NCBI RefSeq assembly: GCF_900564145.1
Contig: NZ_UOOB01000001.1
Coordinates: 1,488,753 to 1,552,752, forward strand
Reading direction: 5' to 3'
Source of the DNA: Comamonas sp. lk
GTDB lineage: Bacteria > Pseudomonadota > Gammaproteobacteria > Burkholderiales > Burkholderiaceae_C
DNA length: 64,000 nucleotides
Under the pieces are notes generated by a model, which worked only from the letters and a program-made list of their open reading frames with translations, was not told where the DNA came from and searched no databases. Positions 44,331-54,920 of the stretch are shown one piece after another. Numbering within the stretch: position 1 is the first letter of the stretch; every line of letters begins with the position of its first letter. A program made the position numbers and the translations under genes.

Positions 44331-44858
44331 TTACAGGGCCACAGCCTTGTCGATCACCACGGCGTCGAAAGGCACGTCGTCGTGGAAGCCCTTGCGAGTG
44401 GTGCGCACCTTCTTGATGGCGTCGACCACTTCTTCACCCTTGACGACCTTGCCGAACACGGCATAGCCCCAGCCTTGGGGAGTGGGCGAGGTGTGGTTCA
44501 GGAAACCGTTGTCCACCGTGTTGATGAAGAACTGGCCTGTAGCGCTGTGTGGGTCGCTGGTGCGAGCCATGGCCAAGGTGTACTTGTCGTTCTTGAGGCC
44601 GTTCTTGGCTTCGTTCTCGATAGGCGCCTGGGTTTCCTTTTGCTTCATGTCAGCCGTCATGCCGCCGCCCTGGATCATGAAGTTCTTGATCACGCGGTGG
44701 AACACGGTGCCGTTGTAGAAGCCGCTGTTCACGTAGTTCAGGAAGTTTTCGGTGGACTTGGGTGCGTTCACGGCGTCCAGCTCGATGGTGATGACGCCGG
44801 GAGTGGCGGTTTCAGCCACGTTGATGGTGATGTGCAGTTCGACTTGGGGATTGCTCAT
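44331..44858 (-). CDS. ppiB: Cyclophilin-type peptidyl-prolyl cis-trans isomerase, cytosolic
   Basis: This 175-residue protein lacks a signal peptide and has the cyclophilin core: [29 protein letters not shown], then [17 protein letters not shown] and [14 protein letters not shown]. The catalytic arginine lies in FHRVI, with the Phe and Gln partners in FMIQGG. ATG 44856-44858 (MSNPQVEL) is preferred over an upstream arginine-rich extension. It follows a periplasmic paralogue after 70 bases, and both are probably one transcript. Confidence 0.94.
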   Translation of the reverse strand: MSNPQVELHITINVAETATPGVITIELDAVNAPKSTENFLNYVNSGFYNGTVFHRVIKNFMIQGGGMTADMKQKETQAPIENEAKNGLKNDKYTLAMARTSDPHSATGQFFINTVDNGFLNHTSPTPQGWGYAVFGKVVKGEEVVDAIKKVRTTRKGFHDDVPFDAVVIDKAVAL

Positions 44859-44928
44859 GGCAGTGCTTTCTATGGAAATGAGGGGGGATGGCTGCCGCGC
44901 AGGCCTTGCGGCGCGCGGCACAAAGCGA

Positions 44929-45525
44929 TTATTTGATTTCGATGACCGAGACAATTGTCACCGGCGAAGTAGGCACATTTTGGTGCATGCCGCGGTTGCC
45001 CGTAGGCACGGCACGGATTTTGTCCACGACTTCCGTGCCCTTGATCACTTTGCCGAACACGGTGTAGCCATAGCCGTCGGGCTTGGGCGCGTTGAGCATG
45101 TCGTTGTTCACCACATTGATGAAGAACTGCGAGGTGGCCGAGTTGGGGTCGCCGGTACGCGCCATGGCAATGGTGTATTTGTCGTTCTTCAGGCCGTTGC
45201 CGGCCTCCAGCGGCGCGGGGGCGCGGGTCGGTTTTTCCTTCATGTTGGCGTCCATGCCGCCGCCTTGAATCATGAAGCCATCCATCACGCGGTGAAACAC
45301 CGTGCCTTCATAGTGCTTGTCGCGCACGTACTGCAGAAAATTCGCCACCGTCTTGGGAGCCTTGGCTTCGTTGAGCTCCACCACGATGTCGCCCATGCTG
45401 GTCTTGAGCTGCACCTTGGGCTGGGTCTGGGCCAGAGCGGGGACTGCGAAAATACTAGCGGTAAGTGCAATTGCTGCAAGCGTTAGCGTGGTATTTCTGC
45501 GTGTTTTTTGAGTGGTGTTCAACAT
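44929..45525 (-). CDS. Cyclophilin-type peptidyl-prolyl cis-trans isomerase, periplasmic
   Basis: This 198-residue protein is a PpiA-like paralogue of the next gene. A signal peptide ([21 protein letters not shown], cleavage after ALA near residue 32) precedes the cyclophilin core [29 protein letters not shown] and [17 protein letters not shown]. The two genes together cover proline isomerisation on both sides of the inner membrane. ATG 45523-45525 is chosen since upstream residues do not belong to a signal sequence. Confidence 0.93.
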   Translation of the reverse strand: MLNTTQKTRRNTTLTLAAIALTASIFAVPALAQTQPKVQLKTSMGDIVVELNEAKAPKTVANFLQYVRDKHYEGTVFHRVMDGFMIQGGGMDANMKEKPTRAPAPLEAGNGLKNDKYTIAMARTGDPNSATSQFFINVVNNDMLNAPKPDGYGYTVFGKVIKGTEVVDKIRAVPTGNRGMHQNVPTSPVTIVSVIEIK

Positions 45526-45651
45526 CAAGTCATCCAGAGATGCCGCAGCACCAACGGGGTGGTGCTGGAGTGGGAGAGCCAAGGCAGGCGACTAGTTGCA
45601 TCAGAGCTTGCGGCCCGGCTTGCCTTGTTGACGATATTTTTGTCGCCTGCC

Positions 45652-46218
45652 TTATTTGCTGGCAGCAGGCGCTTTTTCAACTGCGGGTGCCACAGATGTT
45701 GCTGGTTGCAGCAATTGCTGCAGCAGCGTCATCTTGGGGCGCACGTCTTTGACGCGGCCGCCCTTGGCCTGGGCCTGGGCGTAGGACTGATAGGCCAAGC
45801 GAGCATAGATATCGCCCAGATTTTCATGGGCTATTGCATAGTCCGGGTTGTTGCGCACGGCCGCTTCCAGCGCGCTGCGGGCCTTGTCCAGCTCGCCCTG
45901 GCGGGCGTAGATCACGGCCAGGTTGTTGTAGGGTTCGGGTAGTTCGGGATATTCCTCGGTCAGCTGGCGCAGGGCGGTGACCGCCTCTTCGGTCTTGCCG
46001 TCGTTGGTCAGCGCAATGGCGCGCAGAAAGCGCATTTGCGGGTCGCGGGCATTCTTGGCCAGATAGGCATCGGCTTTTTGCAATGCCTGCTGTGTTTTTC
46101 CGCTCTTGAGCAACTGGGCAATATCGGAGTAATCGTCTGCGTAGGCGCTGCCAGCGGCCAGTGCGGCCGACAGGGCCAGCAGACGAGCTGCCGAGCGAAA
46201 CAAGTTGCTTACGGGCAT
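45652..46218 (-). CDS. TPR-repeat protein, exported
   Basis: This 188-residue protein has a signal peptide ending SAYADD (about residue 28) and three tetratricopeptide-like repeats (ALQKADAYLAKNARDPQMRFLRAIALTNDGKTEEAVTALRQLTEEYPELPEPYNNLAVIYARQGELDKARSALEAAVRNNPDYAIAHENLGDIYARLAYQSYAQA shape, residues about 45-150). It probably mediates protein contacts in the periplasm. It lies upstream of the cyclophilin genes on the same strand, so a joint role in envelope protein quality is possible. Partner unknown. Confidence 0.85.
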   Translation of the reverse strand: MPVSNLFRSAARLLALSAALAAGSAYADDYSDIAQLLKSGKTQQALQKADAYLAKNARDPQMRFLRAIALTNDGKTEEAVTALRQLTEEYPELPEPYNNLAVIYARQGELDKARSALEAAVRNNPDYAIAHENLGDIYARLAYQSYAQAQAKGGRVKDVRPKMTLLQQLLQPATSVAPAVEKAPAASK

Positions 46219-46428
46219 GTAGGTGCTTTCAGTACACCGCAAGGACACCCTTGCAGTGCGGGCTTATACTGCGGGGAATTGTAGCTGAGGGGTGTACAGG
46301 GCGAGGGAGCCTGTCCGGGGCGTTGAAAAAGCGTCCGGAACCTGCATCTTTCAGCATCAGGGAATGGCGGGCCTACAAGAACAACGAGTTGCTGGCGCTG
46401 CCGCCCATACTCCCCCATATAGAAATTC

Positions 46429-47814
46429 ATGAGTTTGCGTATCTACAACACGCTGTCGCGTGCATTGGAAGCGTTTTCGCCGCTGGAACCTGGCCATGTG
46501 CGCATGTACGTCTGCGGTATGACCGTCTACGACCTGTGTCATCTGGGTCATGCGCGTTCCATGGTCGCGTTCGACGTGGTGCAGCGCTGGCTGCGTGCCA
46601 GTGGCCTGAAGGTCACCTATGTGCGCAACATCACCGACATCGACGACAAGATCATCAAGCGCGCGGTGGAAAGCGGCGAAACGATCCGCAATCTGACCGA
46701 CCGCATGATCGACGCCCTGCACCAGGATGCTGATGCCCTGGGCATTGCGCGTCCCGATTTCGAGCCTCGCGCTACGGAATACGTGCCGCAGATGCTGAGC
46801 ATGATCGGCACGCTGCAGAGCAAGGGTCTGGCTTATCAGGCGGGCAACGGCGATGTGAACTATGCGGTGCGCAAGTTCAAGGGCTACGGCAAGCTCTCGG
46901 GCAAGTCGCTGGACGAGTTGAACGCCGGTGAGCGCGTGGCCGTGGCCGATGGCAAGCACGATCCCCTGGATTTCGTGCTGTGGAAGTCCTCCAAGGTGGA
47001 TGAACCTGCCGATGTGAAATGGGTCAGTCCCTTTGGCGAAGGCCGCCCCGGCTGGCATATCGAATGCTCGGCCATGGGCTGCGCCTTGCTGGGCGAGAGC
47101 TTCGACATCCATGGCGGTGGCGCGGATCTGCAGTTTCCCCATCACGAAAACGAAATTGCCCAGAGCGAAGGAGCCACCGGCAAGCCGTTTGCCCAGACCT
47201 GGATGCACAACGGCTTCATCAATGTGGACAACGAGAAGATGTCCAAGTCCTTGGGCAACTTCTTCACCATCCGTGATGTGCTCAAGGAATACGACGCAGA
47301 AACCGTGCGTTTCTTCGTGGTGCGCAGCCATTACCGCAGCCCGCTGAACTATTCCAATGTGCATCTTGACGATGCGCGTGGAGCGCTCAAGCGCCTGTAC
47401 ACCGCGCTGAGCCTGGTGGCGCCTGCCGAGGTGCAGATTGATTGGACCGAGCCCCATGCCGCGCGCTTCAAGGCTGCGATGGATGAGGATTTCGGTACGC
47501 CCGAAGCGGTGGCCGTGCTGTTCGAGCTGGCTGCCGAGGTCAATCGCAGCCAGTCGTCGCAAGTGGCGGGACTGCTGAAGGCGCTGGGTGGCGTGCTGGG
47601 TCTGCTGCAGGACGTGCCTCAGAACTTTCTGCAAGCCGGTGCTGCCGGCGTCGATGCTGCAGCCATCGAGGCGCAGATTGCCGCCCGTGCCGAGGCCAAG
47701 GCGGCCAAGAACTGGGCCGAGGCCGATCGCATTCGCAAGGCTTTGCTGGAGCAGGGCATTGTGCTCAAGGACTCGGCAGCGGGCACCACCTGGGAGGCGG
47801 CCCCCAAAGGCTGA
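46429..47814 (+). CDS. cysS: Cysteinyl-tRNA synthetase
   Basis: This 461-residue class I enzyme charges tRNA-Cys. The HIGH motif appears as HLGH at residues 38-41 and KMSKS at 270-274. The zinc ligands are present, beginning with the cysteine in [10 protein letters not shown] and later those in WHIECSAMG and the HHENE block. The C-terminal anticodon-binding DALR-like region is present. It is divergent from the TPR gene; the spacer 46219-46428 has no other gene that I recognise. Confidence 0.97.
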   Translation: MSLRIYNTLSRALEAFSPLEPGHVRMYVCGMTVYDLCHLGHARSMVAFDVVQRWLRASGLKVTYVRNITDIDDKIIKRAVESGETIRNLTDRMIDALHQDADALGIARPDFEPRATEYVPQMLSMIGTLQSKGLAYQAGNGDVNYAVRKFKGYGKLSGKSLDELNAGERVAVADGKHDPLDFVLWKSSKVDEPADVKWVSPFGEGRPGWHIECSAMGCALLGESFDIHGGGADLQFPHHENEIAQSEGATGKPFAQTWMHNGFINVDNEKMSKSLGNFFTIRDVLKEYDAETVRFFVVRSHYRSPLNYSNVHLDDARGALKRLYTALSLVAPAEVQIDWTEPHAARFKAAMDEDFGTPEAVAVLFELAAEVNRSQSSQVAGLLKALGGVLGLLQDVPQNFLQAGAAGVDAAAIEAQIAARAEAKAAKNWAEADRIRKALLEQGIVLKDSAAGTTWEAAPKG

Positions 47815-47868
47815 TCGCTTGCCCATGTCGTGTTTCAAAAACAATGTGCCCAGAGCACAAGAGGCGGT

Positions 47869-48711
47869 ATGAGCGCCGCCAAGCATCTGGACACCATGGA
47901 GTTCGAACAGCTGCCCCTGGTGGCTGATCTACCCGTGCCCATGGGGCCTGCGGCTCCGCTGCCGGTCATGCCTTTGGGTACCGCTGCGGGCAAGACTGCG
48001 CCCGTGCCGGCAGCTTCGGCAGCGACTCCGAATGTCGCGGCCAAGGCGGCCGCAGCATCCAAGATTCATCTGACCTTGCCCGAAGGCGTGCCGGCTTACT
48101 GGGCCGATGCCTGCCGTCAGCTGATGCGGCGCGACCGGGTGCTCAAACGCCTGATTCCGCAAATCAGCAACCAGGCGCTGCTGCCGCGCGAGCAAAGCCG
48201 CGATGAGGCGTTTGCCACGCTGGCGCGTTCGGTGGTCGGACAGCAGATTGCGGCCAAATCGGCCAAGACGCTGTGGAATAAATTTGGCAAATTGCCTGCG
48301 CAGATGACGCCTGAGCTGGTGCTCAAGCTCAAGGTGGACGATATGCGTGCGGCCGGTCTGTCGGCGCGCAAGGTGGACTATCTGGTCGATCTGGCGCTGC
48401 ACTTCACTGAAAACCGTCTGCACCAGGATGAGTGGAATGAGATGGGTGACGAGCTCATCGTGGCCGAGCTTATGGCGATCCGTGGCGTCAGCCGCTGGAC
48501 GGCCGAGAATTTCCTCATCTATTACCTGCGGCGGCCCAATGTGCTGCCGCTCGATGATGCCGGTTTGATCAAGGGCATCTCTCAGAATTATTTTTCGGGT
48601 GATCCTGTCAGTCGCAGCGATGCCCGCGAAGTAGCCGAGGCTTGGAAGCCGTGGTGCACGGTGGCAACTTGGTATATTTGGCGCTCGCTTGAGGCGCAGC
48701 CTGTGGCTTGA
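47869..48711 (+). CDS. DNA-3-methyladenine glycosylase II family protein (AlkA-like)
   Basis: This 280-residue HhH-GPD protein removes alkylated bases from DNA. The helix-hairpin-helix is LMAIRGVSRWTAENFLIYYLRRPNVLPLDDAGL (about residues 202-234) with the catalytic aspartate in LPLDDAG. SVVGQQIAAKSAKTLWNKF is the GPD-fold helix pair. The first 70 or so residues are an Ala/Pro-rich tail without domain character. ATG 47869 has GAGGCGG before it; an upstream GTG is rejected. It lies 54 bases after cysS and 72 before accA. Confidence 0.9.
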   Translation: MSAAKHLDTMEFEQLPLVADLPVPMGPAAPLPVMPLGTAAGKTAPVPAASAATPNVAAKAAAASKIHLTLPEGVPAYWADACRQLMRRDRVLKRLIPQISNQALLPREQSRDEAFATLARSVVGQQIAAKSAKTLWNKFGKLPAQMTPELVLKLKVDDMRAAGLSARKVDYLVDLALHFTENRLHQDEWNEMGDELIVAELMAIRGVSRWTAENFLIYYLRRPNVLPLDDAGLIKGISQNYFSGDPVSRSDAREVAEAWKPWCTVATWYIWRSLEAQPVA

Positions 48712-48783
48712 TGACACCCGTTCTCTGGCCGGTTTGCCTGCACAAAGCGTGCATTGCAACAGGCTGGGACAAGGAGAAATACG

Positions 48784-49761
48784 TTGGCGAAAAAGAACTT
48801 TCTGGATTTTGAGCAACCCATTGCCGAACTCGAAACCAAAATTGAAGAACTGCGTTATGTGCAGACCGAAAGCGCAGTCGATATCTCGGAAGAGATCGAG
48901 CAGCTCAGCAAGAAAAGCCTGCAGCTGACCAAGGACATTTACAGTGATCTGAGCCCTTGGCAGATCACCAAGATTGCCCGTCACATCGAACGTCCCTACA
49001 CGCTGGACTACGTGCGCGAGTGCTTTACCGACTTTGTCGAAATGCACGGCGATCGCCATTTCTCGGATGACCAGTCCATCGTCGGCGGCCTGGCGCGCTT
49101 CAACGGCATGCCCTGCATGATCCTGGGTCATCAAAAAGGCCGTGATACCAAGGAGCGCACGCTGCGCAACTTCGGCATGACACGTCCCGAAGGCTATCGC
49201 AAGGCCTTGCGTCTGATGAAGACGGCCGAGAAGTTCAAGCTGCCCGTATTCACCTTTGTGGATACGCCCGGCGCCTTCCCTGGCATTGACGCCGAAGAGC
49301 GCGGTCAGTCCGAGGCCATTGGTCGCAACATCTACGAGATGGCCCAGCTGCAAACCCCCATCATCACCACCATCATCGGTGAAGGTGGTTCGGGCGGCGC
49401 GCTGGCCATTGCCGTGGCCGACCAGGTGCTGATGCTGCAGTACTCCGTGTATTCCGTGATCAGCCCCGAAGGCTGCGCTTCCATCTTGTGGAAGACGGGC
49501 GAGAAGGCTCAGGATGCGGCCGATGCCATGGGTATTACCGCGCACCGCCTGAAGGCCTTGGGTCTGGTGGATAAGATTGTGAGCGAGCCCGTGGGTGGCG
49601 CACACCGCGATCCTAAGCAAATGGGTGCCTTCCTCAAACGTGCCCTGGGCGATGCCTACCGTCAGCTGGCCGACTTGAAGCCCAAGGAGCTGCAGGATCG
49701 TCGCTACGATCGTATCTCCAGCTACGGCCGCTTTGCCGACACCAAGGCTGAGAACCGCTGA
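48784..49761 (+). CDS. accA: Acetyl-CoA carboxylase carboxyltransferase subunit alpha
   Basis: This 325-residue protein pairs with AccD to move the carboxyl group from biotin to acetyl-CoA, giving malonyl-CoA for fatty acid synthesis. Family blocks are [19 protein letters not shown] at the start, [46 protein letters not shown] and the oxyanion region [41 protein letters not shown]. Translation starts at TTG 48784 with an ideal AAGGAG at 48771-48776; an in-frame ATG ten codons earlier lies before this site. A terminator follows. Confidence 0.97.
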   Translation: MAKKNFLDFEQPIAELETKIEELRYVQTESAVDISEEIEQLSKKSLQLTKDIYSDLSPWQITKIARHIERPYTLDYVRECFTDFVEMHGDRHFSDDQSIVGGLARFNGMPCMILGHQKGRDTKERTLRNFGMTRPEGYRKALRLMKTAEKFKLPVFTFVDTPGAFPGIDAEERGQSEAIGRNIYEMAQLQTPIITTIIGEGGSGGALAIAVADQVLMLQYSVYSVISPEGCASILWKTGEKAQDAADAMGITAHRLKALGLVDKIVSEPVGGAHRDPKQMGAFLKRALGDAYRQLADLKPKELQDRRYDRISSYGRFADTKAENR

Positions 49762-49783
49762 TCAGCATCTGCTCTTTAAAAGC

Positions 49784-49814
49784 AATGGCTCCTATCCGGG
49801 AGCCATTTGTTTTT
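49784..49814 (+). terminator. Intrinsic terminator of accA
   Basis: A perfect 9-bp stem AATGGCTCC/GGAGCCATT (49784-49792, 49799-49807) followed by TGTTTTT. The 200-base spacer after it up to tilS holds no other gene that I recognise. Confidence 0.88.
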
Positions 49815-50024
49815 GTGGTGCTGGTTTTGCTATTTGATTAATAGCTGGTTGCGTAATTTGTATCTGTGATTTAGGTGGATTTAGATGTGTTTTCGCCAAA
49901 TGAAGTGCGAGCCGCTATCAAACTTGAAGTGTCTCGCTTCATCGAGCCTGAGTTAGATTTGCCTTGTCGAATATTTTTTAAGAGCTGCGTTGCGTGTGCG
50001 CCTGGCGCCGTGGCAGCAAGAACC

Positions 50025-51056
50025 GTGACTTCATTGCCGACCCCCTCTCTCTTATCCAGTACCTCATCCCAAGCGCAGATGCAGGCGGGTGCGCACCAGG
50101 TGGATGTGGCAATGTGTGACTTCCATCCGCCCTTGCCTGTGGCGGTGGGCTTTAGTGGTGGCGCTGATTCCACGGCCTTGTTACTGAGCTGTGCCGAGCG
50201 CTGGCCTGGGCAGGTGAGGGCGATTCATGTGCATCACGGCCTGCAAACCGCTGCGGACGGTTTTCAGGCCCAGTGCGAAAAGCTGTGTGCTGCACATGCC
50301 ATTCCGCTCAAGGTCTGTGCCATCGATGCGCGCCATGCCCCCGGCCAAAGCCCAGAAGATGCGGCGCGCCAAGGGCGTTACGAGGCTTTGATTCATGCGG
50401 CTCAGCAAGCCTGGACTGATGCGCAGGGACAGCCACTTTTACCCGTGCAATCCATGGCTCTGGCCCAGCATGCGGATGATCAGGTGGAGACCTTGCTGCT
50501 GGCGCTCTCGCGTGGTTCCGGCGTAGCGGGGCTGGCCGCCATGCCCTCACGCTGGCAGCGTGCGGGGCTGGAATGGTTCAGGCCATTGCTGACAGTGCGG
50601 GGCCAGGCTTTGCGTGACTGGCTCGCGCTGCGTGCCCAGGATTGGGTTGAAGACCCGAGCAACACCGATATTGGCTACACGCGCAATCGCATCCGGGCCC
50701 AGTTGCTGCCGGTGCTGGAGCAAGCCTTTCCCCAGTTTCGTGCCACGTTTGCACGCAGTAGCGCCCATTGCGCACAGGCGGCTCAGCTGATGGAAGAGGT
50801 GGCGGTGGCCGACCTGGTGACGGTTGGAGTGCCGCCACGCATCAAGGATTTGCAGTCGCTCAGCCAGGCACGCCAAGCCAATGTTCTGCGCCATTGGTTG
50901 CGCAGCGTACATGCCACAACGCCTACGGCGGCGCAGCTTTCCGAGCTCATGGCGCAGCTGGGCGTTTGCACTACGCGAGGGCACCGTATCCATATCAAGG
51001 TGGGGCGTGGCTATGTTGAACGTCAGGGGCTTGTGCTCGATTGGTACAATTTCTAG
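50025..51056 (+). CDS. tilS: tRNA(Ile)-lysidine synthase
   Basis: This enzyme (343 residues from the chosen start) changes C34 of the tRNA-Ile CAT anticodon to lysidine using ATP. The PP-loop motif is SGGADS at residues 44-49 (AVGFSGGADSTALLLS), followed by AIHVHHGLQ and ALAQHADDQVETLLLALSRGSG, and the RNRIRAQLLPVLE block. The C-terminal substrate-binding domains of E. coli TilS seem reduced. The start is uncertain: GTG 50025 is the best fit, but the frame stays open to a GTG at 49875 and an ATG at 50079 also lies before the PP-loop. Confidence 0.88.
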   Translation: MTSLPTPSLLSSTSSQAQMQAGAHQVDVAMCDFHPPLPVAVGFSGGADSTALLLSCAERWPGQVRAIHVHHGLQTAADGFQAQCEKLCAAHAIPLKVCAIDARHAPGQSPEDAARQGRYEALIHAAQQAWTDAQGQPLLPVQSMALAQHADDQVETLLLALSRGSGVAGLAAMPSRWQRAGLEWFRPLLTVRGQALRDWLALRAQDWVEDPSNTDIGYTRNRIRAQLLPVLEQAFPQFRATFARSSAHCAQAAQLMEEVAVADLVTVGVPPRIKDLQSLSQARQANVLRHWLRSVHATTPTAAQLSELMAQLGVCTTRGHRIHIKVGRGYVERQGLVLDWYNF

Positions 51057-51149
51057 GTTTTGGTTTTTACTTTGTACGAAAACCGGCGGCGCGCCAAAAC
51101 CCTTGTGACCTGCGCCGTGGCAAGCAGTTTCGTCACCCTTTAGTATCCA

Positions 51150-52415
51150 ATGGCACTGATCGTTCATAAATACGGCGGCACATCGATGGGCTCGACAGAG
51201 CGCATTCGCAACGTTGCCAAGCGCGTGGCCAAATGGGCTCGGGCAGGTCACCAGTTGGTGGTCGTGCCCAGCGCCATGAGTGGCGAAACCAACCGTTTGC
51301 TGGGTTTGGCCAGCGAACTGGCTCCCAGCCCTGCCAAGAATTCGTACTACCGCGAACTCGATATGCTGGCCGCCACTGGCGAGCAAGCTTCGTCGGCTCT
51401 GCTGGCGATTGCTCTGCAGGCCGAAGGCGTGGAGTCGGTGAGCTATGCCGGCTGGCAAGTACCTGTGCGCACAGACAGCAGCTTTACCAAGGCGCGCATC
51501 GAGTCCATCGATGACAAGCGTGTGCGCGCTGATCTGGATGCTGGCCGTGTCGTCATCGTCACAGGCTTCCAGGGTATTGACCCCGAAGGCAATATCACCA
51601 CGCTGGGGCGTGGCGGCTCCGACACTTCCGCTGTGGCTGTGGCTGCTGCGTTGAAGGCGGCCGAGTGCCTGATCTACACCGATGTGGATGGCGTCTACAC
51701 CACCGACCCCCGCGTGGTGCCTGCTGCCAAGCGTCTGGGTACGGTGAGCTTTGAGGAAATGTTGGAAATGGCCAGCCTGGGCTCCAAGGTGCTGCAGATC
51801 CGCTCCGTCGAATTCGCCGGCAAATACAAGGTGCCCATGCGCGTGCTCTCCAGCTTCACGCCCTGGGACATCGATCTGGAAGAAGAAGCCAAGTCCGGCA
51901 CGCTGATTACTTTTGAGGAAGACGAAAAAATGGAAAAGGCAGTCGTATCCGGCATCGCTTTCAACCGTGGTGAAGCCAAGATCTCCGTGCTGGGTGTGCC
52001 CGATACCCCTGGTGTGGCGGCTGCCATCCTGGGTCCGGTCGCTGATGCCAACATCGAAGTCGATGTGATCATTCAGAACATCTCCAAAGACGGCAAGACC
52101 GACTTCTCCTTCACTGTCAGCCAGGGCGACTACCAACGTGCCATGGATCTGCTGCGTGAAAAAGTGGTTCCTGCTCTGGGTGCAAGCGAAGTGGTGGGCA
52201 ATCCCAACATCGCCAAGGTCAGCATTGTTGGCATCGGCATGCGCAGCCATGTGGGCGTGGCATCCACCATGTTCCGTACGCTGAGCAAGGAAAGCGTGAA
52301 CATCCAGATGATCTCCACTTCCGAGATCAAGACCTCTGTTGTCATTGATGAGAAGTACCTGGAACTGGCCGTGCGCGCACTGCACACAGCCTTCGGTTTG
52401 GACAAGAGCGAATAA
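51150..52415 (+). CDS. lysC: Aspartate kinase
   Basis: This 421-residue enzyme phosphorylates aspartate, the first step towards lysine, threonine, methionine and diaminopimelate. The start ALIVHKYGGTSMGSTERIRNVA includes the KxGGTS motif (residues 7-12), and GRGGSDTSAVAVAAAL lies near residue 154. Two ACT domains follow (VSGIAFNRGEAKISVLGVPDTPGVAAAIL and the final VSIVGIGMRSHVGVASTMFRTLS), as in allosterically inhibited monofunctional kinases. No lysine riboswitch is recognised in the 90-base leader. It precedes the tRNA-Ser gene. Confidence 0.97.
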   Translation: MALIVHKYGGTSMGSTERIRNVAKRVAKWARAGHQLVVVPSAMSGETNRLLGLASELAPSPAKNSYYRELDMLAATGEQASSALLAIALQAEGVESVSYAGWQVPVRTDSSFTKARIESIDDKRVRADLDAGRVVIVTGFQGIDPEGNITTLGRGGSDTSAVAVAAALKAAECLIYTDVDGVYTTDPRVVPAAKRLGTVSFEEMLEMASLGSKVLQIRSVEFAGKYKVPMRVLSSFTPWDIDLEEEAKSGTLITFEEDEKMEKAVVSGIAFNRGEAKISVLGVPDTPGVAAAILGPVADANIEVDVIIQNISKDGKTDFSFTVSQGDYQRAMDLLREKVVPALGASEVVGNPNIAKVSIVGIGMRSHVGVASTMFRTLSKESVNIQMISTSEIKTSVVIDEKYLELAVRALHTAFGLDKSE

Positions 52416-52452
52416 TTTTCGCAAGTTTCCAAAAGTAGCCAGAAAAGCTGTT

Positions 52453-52458
52453 TACAAT
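52453..52458 (+). promoter_or_regulatory. -10 box of the tRNA-Ser gene
   Basis: TACAAT lies 12 bases before the tRNA-Ser 5' end, so transcription would start only a few bases before the mature end. No good -35 is found at normal spacing. Confidence 0.45.
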
Positions 52459-52469
52459 AGCGTCATTCT

Positions 52470-52562
52470 GGAAACGTGACCGAGTGGCCGAAGGTGCTCC
52501 CCTGCTAAGGGAGTATGGGGTGTAGAGCCTCATCGAGGGTTCGAATCCCTCCGTTTCCGCCA
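52470..52562 (+). tRNA. tRNA-Ser (anticodon GCT)
   Basis: A 93-base class II tRNA with CCA encoded. The acceptor arms GGAAACG and CGTTTCC pair, the long variable arm typical of serine tRNA is present, and the T arm reads GGGTTCGAATCCC. The anticodon GCT is at 52504-52506 in loop CTGCTAA and reads AGC/AGU codons. A terminator follows at 52568. Confidence 0.97.
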
Positions 52563-52567
52563 GATTT

Positions 52568-52597
52568 AAAAAAGACGATCGCAAGATCGTCTTTTTT
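52568..52597 (+). terminator. Intrinsic terminator of tRNA-Ser
   Basis: A perfect 13-bp stem (52568-52580 with 52585-52597) with a GCAA loop and six T on the descending arm, six bases after the tRNA. Confidence 0.95.
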
Positions 52598-52640
52598 ATT
52601 GAGAGGCTTGCGAAGGCGGGTTGATCTAAGCTTTGAGTTG

Positions 52641-52668
52641 TTTGCAGGGTTTTTATCTTGTGTACAAT
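52641..52668 (+). promoter_or_regulatory. rrn operon 1 upstream promoter (P1 candidate)
   Basis: TTTGCA (52641-52646) and TACAAT (52663-52668) are 16 bases apart. It lies about 90 bases before the second promoter and is outside the segment shared with rrn operon 2, so operon 1 may have an additional promoter. Confidence 0.5.
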
Positions 52669-52747
52669 GAAGGGCTGCACTCAGCAAAACGCAAAATTTG
52701 CTAGTCGCCAAAAGGTTGAGAGGTTTTCCTCTGGTTGATGAAAGTAG

Positions 52748-52756
52748 TGCTACAAT
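52748..52756 (+). promoter_or_regulatory. rrn operon 1 promoter core, extended -10
   Basis: TGCTACAAT is an extended -10 element (TGn before TACAAT), followed by GAAAGGCTTCGCTG. The same core, with TAAAAT, starts the leader of operon 2, and the segment shared by the two operons begins directly after it. Confidence 0.65.
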
Positions 52757-52821
52757 GAAAGGCTTCGCTGATCGCAGCAAGCAAAAAAATGAAAGCCGGT
52801 TTAGATTGGTTTTTGTTCTCG

Positions 52822-52834
52822 GATCCTTAACAAG
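52822..52834 (+). promoter_or_regulatory. boxA-like antitermination site in the rrn 1 leader
   Basis: The CCTTAACAA core resembles boxA of rRNA leaders (TGCTCTTTAACAA), where Nus proteins bind to stop premature termination. The same site in operon 2 lies at 58498-58510. Confidence 0.55.
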
Positions 52835-52840
52835 ATACAG

Positions 52841-52871
52841 CCGATAAGCGTGGGCGTTTGATGGCAAGCAG
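52841..52871 (+). other. Left arm of the 16S processing stem (rrn 1)
   Basis: This leader segment is nearly complementary to 54517-54546 behind the 16S gene (CCGATAAG and GTGGGCGTT blocks pair perfectly). The long stem that encloses 16S rRNA is the usual RNase III cutting site. The equivalent arms in operon 2 are 58517-58547 and 60193-60222. Confidence 0.8.
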
Positions 52872-52972
52872 CCAAGTTCTTTAGAACTAAATCAAACGCT
52901 CATGGAAATAGAAGTGAAGTTCACTTCAATTCCGTTTTTATGAGTGAGTCGCAAGACTTTAAATTCAAGATC

Positions 52973-54505
<1,533 letters not shown>

Positions 54506-54608
54506 CTGGAAAACCGCTGCTTCAATTGAACGCCCACACTTATCGGTTGTTGGAACAAGCCAAGGCTTGGTAGATGAGAAGAGATTCTTGCTTGCCGGGT
54601 TGAGGAAT

Positions 54609-54685
54609 GGGTCTGTAGCTCAGCTGGTTAGAGCACTGTGTTGATAACGCAGGGGTCGTTGGTTCGAGCCCAACTAGACCCACCA
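54609..54685 (+). tRNA. tRNA-Ile (anticodon GAT), rrn 1 spacer
   Basis: 77 bases with encoded CCA. Acceptor arms GGGTCTG/TAGACCC pair apart from one wobble-type position; T arm GGTTCGAGCC; anticodon GAT at 54643-54645 in loop TTGATAA. Standard place in the 16S-23S spacer. Confidence 0.97.
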
Positions 54686-54714
54686 TAAATTCCAACGCCA
54701 GGTTAGAGGATCCC

Positions 54715-54790
54715 GGGGGATTAGCTCAGCTGGGAGAGCACCTGCTTTGCAAGCAGGGGGTCGTCGGTTCGATCCCGTCATCCTCCACCA
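54715..54790 (+). tRNA. tRNA-Ala (anticodon TGC), rrn 1 spacer
   Basis: 76 bases with encoded CCA. Acceptor arms GGGGGAT/ATCCTCC with one G-T pair; T arm GGTTCGATCC; anticodon TGC at 54748-54750 in loop TTTGCAA. It follows tRNA-Ile after 29 bases. Confidence 0.97.
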
Positions 54791-54808
54791 AAACCTAGTG
54801 CCTGAGGG

Positions 54809-54817
54809 TGCTATAAT
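54809..54817 (+). promoter_or_regulatory. Promoter-like extended -10 in the 16S-23S spacer (rrn 1)
   Basis: TGCTATAAT, a perfect extended -10, is followed by CGAAGGCT, closely matching the start of both rrn promoters (shared pattern GTGCTAnAATnnAAGGCT). No good -35 is present. It could start a separate 23S-5S transcript. The copy in operon 2 is 60485-60493. Confidence 0.5.
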
Positions 54818-54829
54818 CGAAGGCTCTTC

Positions 54830-54867
54830 AATACAAAAGCAGTCTGGCTTCAGACTGCTTTTGTATT
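54830..54867 (+). other. 17-bp perfect hairpin in the 16S-23S spacer (rrn 1)
   Basis: Arms 54830-54846 and 54851-54867 pair without mismatch around a GCTT loop. It lies directly after the spacer promoter-like motif and 40 bases after tRNA-Ala. It may be an RNase III site or a terminator/pause for tRNA transcripts. Operon 2 copy: 60506-60543. Confidence 0.7.
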
Positions 54868-54887
54868 GATCAATCTGATCAATAGGC

Positions 54888-54900
54888 TGTTCTTTAAAAA
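54888..54900 (+). promoter_or_regulatory. boxA in the 16S-23S spacer (rrn 1)
   Basis: TGTTCTTTAAAAA matches the spacer boxA of proteobacterial rrn operons (TGCTCTTTAACAA), an antitermination signal for 23S transcription. Operon 2 copy: 60564-60576. Confidence 0.75.
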
Positions 54901-54920
54901 TTCATAGAGTCGAAATCAGC

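Noticed and set aside
52505..52867. A 120-codon minus-strand frame ending GGIRTLDEALHPILP
   Set aside because: Its C-terminal part is tRNA-Ser read backwards, a known source of false protein annotations.
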